From Zobellia roscoffensis (GTDB lineage: Bacteria > Bacteroidota > Bacteroidia > Flavobacteriales > Flavobacteriaceae), in contig NZ_JADDXT010000002.1 of the NCBI RefSeq assembly GCF_015330165.1, positions 3,437,646 to 3,501,645 on the forward strand: DNA of 64,000 nt. The letters are read 5' to 3'. Every line of letters starts with the position of its first letter. The stretch's first letter is position 1. Of this stretch, positions 58,193 to 64,000 are shown one piece after another. A program made the position numbers and the translations under genes. A model generated the notes under the pieces. That model was not told the DNA's origin, ran no database searches, and saw only the letters and a program-made list of their open reading frames with translations.

Positions 58193-60121
58193 TTAGAACT
58201 TGTAACGTACAAAAGCTTCCATGGCGGCGTAGTGCGAAAGCCCAAGGGCACGGTACCTTTCTGCAGTATTCTTGTTTCTTTCTTCGGCGCGCATCCAAAA
58301 CTCTCTAGAATCATCACCTTGAAACATAACTCCGTCTTTTTGCGACTGGTGACAAAAAATGGCATATCGCTTTTTGAGAACTTGACTAGGACTCATAGGC
58401 ACTGCCATTTCAATTTCATCTACATCCCATTCGTGCCAAGCACCTCTGTAAAGCCATAACCAACAATCTTCCATAAATGGCTCCGGTTTTAGTCTTCTCA
58501 TAGCTTCAAAAACAGCATCAAGACATACTTTATGCGTTCCGTGAGGGTCCGCTAAGTCGCCTGCGGCAAAAATTTGCTGCGGTTTAATCTCGGAAATAAT
58601 GTTCATCATGATTTGTACATCTTCTTCTGAAAGGTTGTTTTTCTTGATGGTTCCTGTTTCGTAGAAAGGCAGGTCTAGAAAATGAACATTTGAGTCGTCC
58701 AATCCTAAATAGCGAACGGCTGCATAAGATTCCCCTCGTCTTATATTACCTTTTAATTTCCGCACTTCCAAGGAGTCAAAACTACTATCTTTCTTCTCTT
58801 TTATAGTGTCAATTATACTTTGTGCTGCTTCGGAAGGAGCTATTCTTTTTGATATTTCGGCATATCGCATAGCATCTGTGTCTGAAACGGCAATGTTACC
58901 AGATGTTTGATACACCACATGAACATCATGCCCTTGTTCTATGAGTCTATCAAAGGTTCCACCCATTGAAATGACATCATCGTCTGGGTGAGGGCTAAAT
59001 ATAATTACTCGTTTTTTTGCAGGTTCTGCACGCTCGGGACGGCTAGAATCATCGGCATTAGGTTTTCCTCCGGGCCAACCTGTAATTGTGTGTTGTAGCT
59101 TATTGAACATTTTAATGTTCAGGTCATAGGAATCTTCCATGGCAAGCAAGCCGGACATGCCATTATCATTATAGTCCTTATCTGTTAGGCTTAGGATAGA
59201 TTTGTTCGTTTCATTACAAAGCCAAACAATTGCTTTGGAGGTTAAGTTCTCTGTCCATTCTAAAGATTCATCTACTAACCAAGGAGTTTTGTTTCGTGTT
59301 AACTGGCTTCCCGCTCCGGTATCCAAAACAAACGTACAGTTTTTATGGTTCTGTAAATACGTAGCCGGAACTTGAGGGGAAATCTCTCCTTCAACTGTTT
59401 TTTTAATAATACTAGCTTTGTTTTCACCCCATCCTAAAAGAACAATTCGCTTAGCACTCATAACCGTTGCAATACCCATAGTTATGGCTTTTCTAGGCAC
59501 ATTGTCTATTCCCAAAAAGGCAGGTGCGGCATCTACAATTGTAATATGGTCTAGGGTAATGACACGTGTGCCAGAGTTGTAATGTGACCCGGGTTCATTG
59601 AATCCCACGTGACCCGTACGACCAATACCTAGCAGCTGAAAGTCTAGACCGCCATTTTTCTTGATTTTATCATCATAAGCAATACAGTAGTCAATTACTT
59701 TTTCGCTTGAAACTGTACCATCAGGAATATGAATGTTTTCTGGGGCAATATTTACATGATTAAAAAGGTGCTCGTGCATAAAATACCAATAACTCTGACG
59801 ATTATCCTTTTCCATAGGAAGGTATTCGTCTAAGTTAAAGGTGATTACGTTATGAAAGCTAAGACTGTCTTCATTATGCATTCTTACAAGTTCTTCATAA
59901 ACCTTAATAGGCGAGGAACCAGTAGCAAGACCTAGAACACAATTTTTGTTAGCCTCTTGCTTTTTTCTAATAAGAGCCGCAATCTCCTCAGCTACCTTAA
60001 TAGATGCTTGATTGGAGTCTGAGAAAATTACATTGTGAATCTTCTCAAAACGCGTTTCTTCAAATTGACCTACAGGTCTGTACCTAATATTGGCCCCGTT
60101 TTTTTCTAGAATTGTTTTCAT
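58193..60121 (-). CDS. nagB: glucosamine-6-phosphate deaminase fused to a PIG-L/LmbE deacetylase domain
   Basis: A 642-aa two-domain enzyme. Residues 30-290 are NagB-like: CVLGLATGSSPIKVYEELVR, FNLDEYLPMEKDNRQSYWYF with the catalytic Asp, GIGRTGHVGFNEPGSHYNSG with the catalytic His-Glu and ring-opening site. Residues 370-642 are a PIG-L (LmbE-like) domain starting VIIFSPHPDDDVISMGG, whose HPDD motif binds zinc in N-acetylglucosamine deacetylases. The fusion could deacetylate GlcNAc-6-phosphate and then deaminate it to fructose-6-phosphate, standing in for NagA. This fused form is common in Bacteroidota. It is divergent from the DeoR-type regulator gene. Confidence 0.93.
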   Translation of the reverse strand: MKTILEKNGANIRYRPVGQFEETRFEKIHNVIFSDSNQASIKVAEEIAALIRKKQEANKNCVLGLATGSSPIKVYEELVRMHNEDSLSFHNVITFNLDEYLPMEKDNRQSYWYFMHEHLFNHVNIAPENIHIPDGTVSSEKVIDYCIAYDDKIKKNGGLDFQLLGIGRTGHVGFNEPGSHYNSGTRVITLDHITIVDAAPAFLGIDNVPRKAITMGIATVMSAKRIVLLGWGENKASIIKKTVEGEISPQVPATYLQNHKNCTFVLDTGAGSQLTRNKTPWLVDESLEWTENLTSKAIVWLCNETNKSILSLTDKDYNDNGMSGLLAMEDSYDLNIKMFNKLQHTITGWPGGKPNADDSSRPERAEPAKKRVIIFSPHPDDDVISMGGTFDRLIEQGHDVHVVYQTSGNIAVSDTDAMRYAEISKRIAPSEAAQSIIDTIKEKKDSSFDSLEVRKLKGNIRRGESYAAVRYLGLDDSNVHFLDLPFYETGTIKKNNLSEEDVQIMMNIISEIKPQQIFAAGDLADPHGTHKVCLDAVFEAMRRLKPEPFMEDCWLWLYRGAWHEWDVDEIEMAVPMSPSQVLKKRYAIFCHQSQKDGVMFQGDDSREFWMRAEERNKNTAERYRALGLSHYAAMEAFVRYKF

Positions 60122-60163
60122 GTTAGCTGCTATTTTGTGTGCGTTGTGTTTGTTTCAATATGG

Positions 60164-60171
60164 CAAATATA
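60164..60171 (-). promoter_or_regulatory. predicted -7 element of the nagB-PIG-L gene
   Basis: The minus strand reads TATATTTG, fitting TAnnTTTG, 43 bp ahead of the ATG at 60121 and 19 bp from the first 13-bp direct repeat. Confidence 0.4.
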
Positions 60172-60189
60172 TGCAAACGAAATCCATTT

Positions 60190-60225
60190 TGCTGTTTTTT
60201 GCGTTTTTAAGATGCTGTTTTTTGC
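60190..60225. promoter_or_regulatory. 13-bp direct repeat, candidate operator for the DeoR-type regulator
   Basis: TGCTGTTTTTTGC occurs at 60190-60202 and again, perfectly, at 60213-60225, with start-to-start spacing of 23 bp (about two helical turns). It lies midway between nagB-PIG-L and the regulator gene, just upstream of the two -7 boxes. DeoR-family repressors bind repeated operators near divergent genes, so this is the natural candidate for autoregulation and control of nagB. Confidence 0.5.
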
Positions 60226-60283
60226 AATTTTTAATGATTATTTAACTTTAGGCTAGAATAAAACTGCAATTCTCATATTTTGC

Positions 60284-60291
60284 TATCTTTG
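60284..60291 (+). promoter_or_regulatory. predicted -7 element of the DeoR-type regulator gene
   Basis: TATCTTTG matches TAnnTTTG and lies 24 bp ahead of the regulator ATG (60316). No TTG -33 box is seen. Confidence 0.4.
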
Positions 60292-60315
60292 CTGATGAAT
60301 CTAATTTAAACGATA

Positions 60316-61065
60316 ATGCTAAAAGAAGAGCGGCAGCAGACTATTCTAAACGAAGTGGAGCTGCATAACAGGATTCTCTTGACCGATATAGCCGATACTT
60401 TAGATGTTTCTATTGATACGATTAGGCGAGATGTTAAGGAACTAGATGCCGAAAAAAAGTTGCGGCGTGTACACGGCGGAGCCATATCTTTAGGTTTTAC
60501 CACTAATAGCACACGCAACAGTAATATATATAAGCAGAAGGATAAGATCAGAATAGCCGAGAAAGCTCTGGCCCTTATAAAAGATGGAAGTGTAATTTTT
60601 GTTGATGGAGGAACTACCTGTCTAGAGTTGGCGCAGTTGATACCCGAACATATAGAAGTAACTTGTTTTACACACAGTCTACCCGTAGCTATGGAGTTGC
60701 TTACAAAACCTAACGTGACCGTTATAATGGTGGGTGGGCAAGTTTCAGGTGAATCACAGACAGCAATTGGAGCCAATGCAATTCACAATTTAGCGGAAAT
60801 AAAAGTGGATTATAGCTTTATTGGAACAGGTTATGTCGACTCTTATTTTGGATTAACGGAATTTGATTGGGATATAGTGCAAGTAAAGAAAGCCGTAATA
60901 AAATGCTCAAAAAAAACGGTACTTTTGTCTATCTCAGAAAAACTCAATTCGCAGCATCGCTATAAAACATGCGATATTAATGCAATTAATACCTTAATAA
61001 CCGAGTTAGAACCAGAGAACGACCTTTTAAACTCATTTAGAAACCACGATATTAGAATCCTTTAA
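60316..61065 (+). CDS. DeoR/GlpR family transcriptional regulator
   Basis: A 249-aa sugar-phosphate-responsive repressor. An N-terminal winged helix (ILLTDIADTLDVSIDTIRRD, with the recognition helix VSIDTIRRDVKELD) is followed by a DeoR sensor domain of the ISOCOT fold: VIFVDGGTTCLELAQLIPEH, GGQVSGESQTAIGANAIHNL, FIGTGYVDSYFGLTEFDWDI. A typical effector would be GlcNAc-6-P, GlcN-6-P or MurNAc-6-P, given murQ directly downstream (5 bp) and nagB upstream on the other strand. It probably controls both. Confidence 0.92.
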   Translation: MLKEERQQTILNEVELHNRILLTDIADTLDVSIDTIRRDVKELDAEKKLRRVHGGAISLGFTTNSTRNSNIYKQKDKIRIAEKALALIKDGSVIFVDGGTTCLELAQLIPEHIEVTCFTHSLPVAMELLTKPNVTVIMVGGQVSGESQTAIGANAIHNLAEIKVDYSFIGTGYVDSYFGLTEFDWDIVQVKKAVIKCSKKTVLLSISEKLNSQHRYKTCDINAINTLITELEPENDLLNSFRNHDIRIL

Positions 61066-61070
61066 ATAGT

Positions 61071-61880
61071 ATGCAGTATACCAAAATAACCGAAACACCA
61101 TCTAACCACAACCATTTAGAACAGATGGATACCACAACTCTTCTTCAAAAAATGAACGAAGAAGATCAAAAGGTGGCTGATGCCGTTGCAGCAGTCATTC
61201 CCCAGATTACAAAATTGGTAGATGGGCTAGCGGAACGATTTGAAAAAGGGGGGCGTTTATTTTATATTGGAGCTGGTACAAGTGGCAGATTGGGAATTTT
61301 GGATGCGTCTGAAATTCCACCAACATTTGGTATGCCACACACTAGGGTCATTGGTCTGATTGCCGGTGGCGATGGTGCCATACGAAAAGCAGTTGAAAAT
61401 GCAGAGGATGACGGTGTGCAAGCATGGAAAGATATGATGGAGCATAATATTACAGATATTGATGTGGTAGTTGGTATTGCTGCTTCCGGAACCACCCCTT
61501 ATGTTTTGGGAGGTATTGCCGAAGCAAAGAAAAATGGACTTCTTACAGCTGGAATAACAAATAATCCAGGGGCCCCTCTGGCGGTTGCTGTAGATATTCC
61601 CATAGAATTAAATGTAGGTCCTGAATTCTTGACAGGAAGTACAAGAATGAAAAGTGGAACCTCTCAGAAATTGGCCTTAAACATGATTTCTACAGCCTTA
61701 ATGATAAAGATAGGTAGGGTAAAAGGCAACAAGATGGTCAATATGCAGTTGAGCAACAGCAAATTGGTAGATAGGGGAGCACGCTATGTTTCTGAAGGTT
61801 TGGGTATTGATTATGATAAAGCAGAGAAATTACTTAAAAAGCATGGGTCTGTAAAAGCGGCTATTGATGCTGGCGCATAG
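61071..61880 (+). CDS. murQ: N-acetylmuramic acid 6-phosphate etherase
   Basis: Removes the D-lactyl ether of MurNAc-6-phosphate to give GlcNAc-6-phosphate (269 aa). The SIS domain has GRLFYIGAGTSGRLGILDAS, EIPPTFGMPHTRVIGLIAGG, the catalytic-site stretch ESxxD-like AVENAEDDGVQAWKDMMEHN and VVGIAASGTTPYVLGGIAEA. The C-terminus LKKHGSVKAAI is typical of MurQ. It uses the AnmK product and feeds the PIG-L/NagB fusion, so the recycling route from anhydroMurNAc to fructose-6-phosphate is complete in this locus. Co-transcribed with the DeoR-type gene. Confidence 0.96.
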   Translation: MQYTKITETPSNHNHLEQMDTTTLLQKMNEEDQKVADAVAAVIPQITKLVDGLAERFEKGGRLFYIGAGTSGRLGILDASEIPPTFGMPHTRVIGLIAGGDGAIRKAVENAEDDGVQAWKDMMEHNITDIDVVVGIAASGTTPYVLGGIAEAKKNGLLTAGITNNPGAPLAVAVDIPIELNVGPEFLTGSTRMKSGTSQKLALNMISTALMIKIGRVKGNKMVNMQLSNSKLVDRGARYVSEGLGIDYDKAEKLLKKHGSVKAAIDAGA

Positions 61881-61882
61881 GC

Positions 61883-62284
61883 TTATTTCTTAATAGCTTC
61901 TACCTCTTCAGGTGTTACTATTTTGTCTGAAGAATTCCCCCATGAATTCATTATGTAGTTCATGACGTCTGCTATTTCTTCATCTTCAAGCCCCATGGAA
62001 GGCATGATGTTGTTATAGGTGACTCCGTTTACAATCATTTGTCCTTGCTGACCGTATTTTACGCCATGAATACTTGCCTGTCGGTTTTGAGCGAGATAAT
62101 CGGATTTTGCCAAGGGAGGAAAGGTGCTTGCTATACCTTCACCTTCTTCTAAATGACAAGTAACACAGAAATCGGCATAGATTTCACTGCCTCGTAGCAT
62201 ACTTTCTGCTAACTCAGGTTCTTGTGCTTGTGCGAAGTACCCCATCAAAATCAAAAAAACTAAGGAACTAAAACGATTTTTCAT
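61883..62284 (-). CDS. c-type cytochrome
   Basis: A 133-aa periplasmic single-heme cytochrome. A signal peptide ends near FAQAQEPELAES. The heme motif is CVTCH (YADFCVTCHLEEGEG), with the axial Met probably in the IMPSMGLEDEEI segment. It is 50 bp downstream of the PQQ-type sugar dehydrogenase gene on the same strand, so it is the natural electron acceptor for that enzyme. Its 3' end comes within 3 bp of murQ, from the opposite direction. Confidence 0.9.
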   Translation of the reverse strand: MKNRFSSLVFLILMGYFAQAQEPELAESMLRGSEIYADFCVTCHLEEGEGIASTFPPLAKSDYLAQNRQASIHGVKYGQQGQMIVNGVTYNNIMPSMGLEDEEIADVMNYIMNSWGNSSDKIVTPEEVEAIKK

Positions 62285-62333
62285 TTTTGTTGTTTCAACG
62301 GTATTTTTAAATAACTGGTAAATGGTGTTTTGT

Positions 62334-63455
62334 TTATGATTTAGGAACTAGCTTATAGATTCCCTTTCCTTCAACGGCCACATAGATTAACCCATCTGGA
62401 CCTTGCTTGATATCGCGTACCCTACCTAAATCCGTCAATAATTTTTCTCGTTTTACAACTTTGGTGCCGTCCATTTCTAGGCGTTCCATATATTGGAATT
62501 TTAATGAACCAACTAAAATACTTCCTTTCCAACCTTCGTAATTATCTGTAGTTACGAACGCCATGCCGCTTGGCGCTATACTAGGTACCCAATAGTGAAT
62601 AGGTTGTGTCATGCCTTCCATCTCGGTTTTATCCGTGATAGAAGTACCACTATAATTTACACCATAAGTAACCAGAGGCCATCCGTAATTGGCACCTGCT
62701 TTAATAATATTTATTTCATCTCCACCTTTTGGACCATGCTCGTTATCCCATATTTCACCGGTTTCAGGATGTTTAATCAAGCCTTGAGGGTTACGGTGTC
62801 CGTAACTGTAAATGGCAGGTTTGGCACCTTCTTTTCCTACGAAAGGATTATCCTCTGGAATTCTTCCATCGTCATAAAATCGATATATTTTACCACCATC
62901 ACGCGTTATATCTTGGGGGTTTTCATCTCGGGCACCACGTTCGCCTATAGATAGATATAAGTAACCATCATTGTCAAATTCAATACGCGAACCAAAATGT
63001 TGGCCCTTGGTTGTATTTGGTGATGCTTTATAAAGTATTTCTTTGTCAGTCAGAGTATTATCATTCAGTTTACATCGCATAAGGGCCGTATGTCCTCCTT
63101 TTTCTATCCCTTCTTCTGATGCATAAGAAATATAAATCCAACCCGTATTTTCATAATCTGGATGTAATTCAATGTCTAATAGTCCACCTTGGCCTCTTTC
63201 GTAAACTTCAGGAACGTTTTTTACATTCGTTTTTTTTTCGTTTTTGTAATGGATAAGTTCTCCAGATTTTTCGGTAATCAGTAGCTCATTCTCGTTTAAA
63301 AACACGAAACCCCAAGGCGTCTGCAGTTCATCGATCAGTAGTTGAGCGGTGTATGGGGTGTTTTTTGGGGTATCTACTTTGTTTTCAGTGTCTTGTGCGC
63401 AAGAATAACTAAGAGTTATAGCGGCTAAAGCTATGGTTAATACACTATTTCGCAT
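62334..63455 (-). CDS. PQQ-dependent sugar dehydrogenase (YliI/Asd-like)
   Basis: A 373-aa beta-propeller lipoprotein (signal ends LSYSCAQ; Cys in the lipobox) of the glucose/sorbosone dehydrogenase family, close to the aldose sugar dehydrogenase YliI. Landmarks are PWGFVFLNENELLITEKSGE, GQGGLLDIELHPDYENTGWI, SIGERGARDENPQDITRDGG, YGHRNPQGLIKHPETGEIWD (catalytic His region) and EHGPKGGDEINIIKAGANYG. It oxidises free sugars and passes electrons to the neighbouring cytochrome c. PQQ must be imported, since no pqq genes occur here. A member of the related AA12 group is possible. Confidence 0.88.
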   Translation of the reverse strand: MRNSVLTIALAAITLSYSCAQDTENKVDTPKNTPYTAQLLIDELQTPWGFVFLNENELLITEKSGELIHYKNEKKTNVKNVPEVYERGQGGLLDIELHPDYENTGWIYISYASEEGIEKGGHTALMRCKLNDNTLTDKEILYKASPNTTKGQHFGSRIEFDNDGYLYLSIGERGARDENPQDITRDGGKIYRFYDDGRIPEDNPFVGKEGAKPAIYSYGHRNPQGLIKHPETGEIWDNEHGPKGGDEINIIKAGANYGWPLVTYGVNYSGTSITDKTEMEGMTQPIHYWVPSIAPSGMAFVTTDNYEGWKGSILVGSLKFQYMERLEMDGTKVVKREKLLTDLGRVRDIKQGPDGLIYVAVEGKGIYKLVPKS

Positions 63456-63488
63456 AATTTGACGTTAAATGATATTATTAAGGTATCC

Positions 63489-63508
63489 CGTTATGGTTAA
63501 AGATAACG
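63489..63508. promoter_or_regulatory. dyad upstream of the sugar dehydrogenase
   Basis: CGTTAT (63489-63494) and ATAACG (63503-63508) form an inverted repeat with an 8-nt spacer, 34-53 bp upstream of the dehydrogenase ATG. A TATCTTTA -7-like box lies between them on the minus strand. A weak operator candidate. Confidence 0.3.
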
Positions 63509-63591
63509 AGAATTTATAAGTTTAAAAGAATTACCAGAGAGAAAGTGATGCACCCCAAATCGCTCATTTTCTTTTTAAAATGACTTAACCT

Positions 63592-64000
63592 ATGCTCCCA
63601 AAAAAAACACAGCGTATTCTGTACGCGCTACTGTTAATGACCTTTTCAGTGGTTTGTACTTCTGCTATAGCCGGCAAGAAGGCTTTCAACATTTATGCTG
63701 AAGTAGCCTCTGCCGTTAAAGAGGTGGTTTCAGTTAAAAGCGAAGCTGCCGACAATGCAAAGACCATTTCAACTAAGGCTCTGAAAAGTGGCACGGCTAA
63801 AGAAGCCGCTGCTGCTCCTATGTTTTCGACCATTATTCAGAATGCCGATGAAGAAGTAGGTTGTGCTGCTGATGGTTCTACGGTTGCACGATTTAACCTT
63901 TGTGGTGACTCTGATGACAGAGTTATTTCATTAAGTACTAGTGGTAGTAGGGAGTGGCAGGTTCTTAACCCTTCAGGAAGCTGTCCATTTAATGTTGATG
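63592..64000 (+). CDS. N-terminus of a large secreted surface protein (3' truncated by window edge)
   Basis: An open frame from ATG 63592 runs off the right edge (136 codons visible). It starts MLPKKTQRILYALLLMTFSV with a signal peptide ending near TSAIAGKKAFN, then a Lys/Ala-rich stretch (residues 30-75) and AAAAPMFSTIIQNADEEVGC. The following domain CAADGSTVARFNLCGDSDDR, with ISLSTSGSREWQVLNPSGSC, recalls an N-terminal domain seen in giant type IX-secreted adhesins of Flavobacteriaceae (SprB-like, with C-terminal sorting domains). The rest of the gene is outside the window, so secretion by the type IX system is inference. Confidence 0.6.
   Translation, partial: MLPKKTQRILYALLLMTFSVVCTSAIAGKKAFNIYAEVASAVKEVVSVKSEAADNAKTISTKALKSGTAKEAAAAPMFSTIIQNADEEVGCAADGSTVARFNLCGDSDDRVISLSTSGSREWQVLNPSGSCPFNVD

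Noticed and set aside
1..64000. tRNA, rRNA, CRISPR arrays, prophage or insertion sequences
   Set aside because: Intergenic gaps were read for tRNA-like stems, evenly spaced repeats, transposase frames and terminal inverted repeats. None was found apart from the two related structured elements.

Overview
The window looks like a chromosomal segment of a marine-type member of the Flavobacteriaceae (Bacteroidota), comparable to Maribacter, Zobellia or Arenibacter; the genus is inference. The support is an AT-rich composition, promoters of the Bacteroidota type (TAnnTTTG), many lipoprotein signal peptides, the gliding-motility lipoprotein GldI, an apparent N-terminus of a type IX-secreted surface protein at the right edge, and family-typical genes (DUF349, DUF3810, DUF5683, DUF6122, DUF6503, and a NagB fused to a PIG-L domain). 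No rRNA, tRNA, CRISPR array, prophage or insertion sequence was seen. Nearly all of it is densely packed core genome, and the only gene-free stretch above 300 bp lies upstream of parA (47162-47571).

Layout. 1-9.7 kb: a cut lipocalin-like gene, an M28 peptidase lipoprotein, a fumarylacetoacetate-hydrolase-family enzyme, a DUF349 protein, aroE, two tandem DUF368 (PopT-type) membrane proteins and a TPR protein. 9.8-19.1 kb: a class III aminotransferase, an OstA/LptA-like protein, purA, a Fur-family regulator, a bifunctional RelA/SpoT, an M48 protease and a SpoU methyltransferase, all on the minus strand. 19.1-25.2 kb: a DUF6503 lipoprotein, then a molybdenum-cofactor operon (moaD, moaA, moaC, mobA, a MoeB-rhodanese fusion, a TSUP transporter) running into wbqC-like and DUF6122 genes. 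25.1-31.4 kb: an endonuclease/exonuclease/phosphatase-family protein, two rhomboid proteases, mutL, a small membrane protein, ribH and a membrane TPR protein. 31.5-41 kb: recF with a DciA-like (DUF721) gene, ndk, a PhoD-like protein, nrnA-gldI-cyclophilin/FKBP fusion, DUF805, pepD and DUF3810. 41-48.5 kb: moeA, lepB, dapB, DUF5683, parB, parA, an FtsB-like gene and udk. 48.6-54 kb: a Bcr/CflA transporter, then an acetate module (DUF4212 subunit, Na+/solute symporter, acs). 54-61.9 kb: a peptidoglycan-recycling locus (anmK, nagZ-like GH3, ampG, nagB-PIG-L, a DeoR-type regulator, murQ). 61.9-63.5 kb: cytochrome c plus a PQQ-type sugar dehydrogenase, then the start of a secreted surface protein.

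The most unexpected item is a pair of about 100-nt related sequences, at 37668-37768 (+) and 53971-54070 (-). Both begin at or just past a stop codon, and both fold into two short hairpins whose pairing is kept despite base changes, including a G-C to A-T swap. Other items worth a look are a 13-bp direct repeat in the nagB/deoR intergenic region that resembles an operator, three genes whose promoter -7 box ends 4-5 nt before the start codon (possible leaderless mRNAs), a cluster of palindromes upstream of parA, a nested inverted repeat at 2306-2375, and a cell-wall recycling locus in which a PIG-L domain may stand in for NagA.
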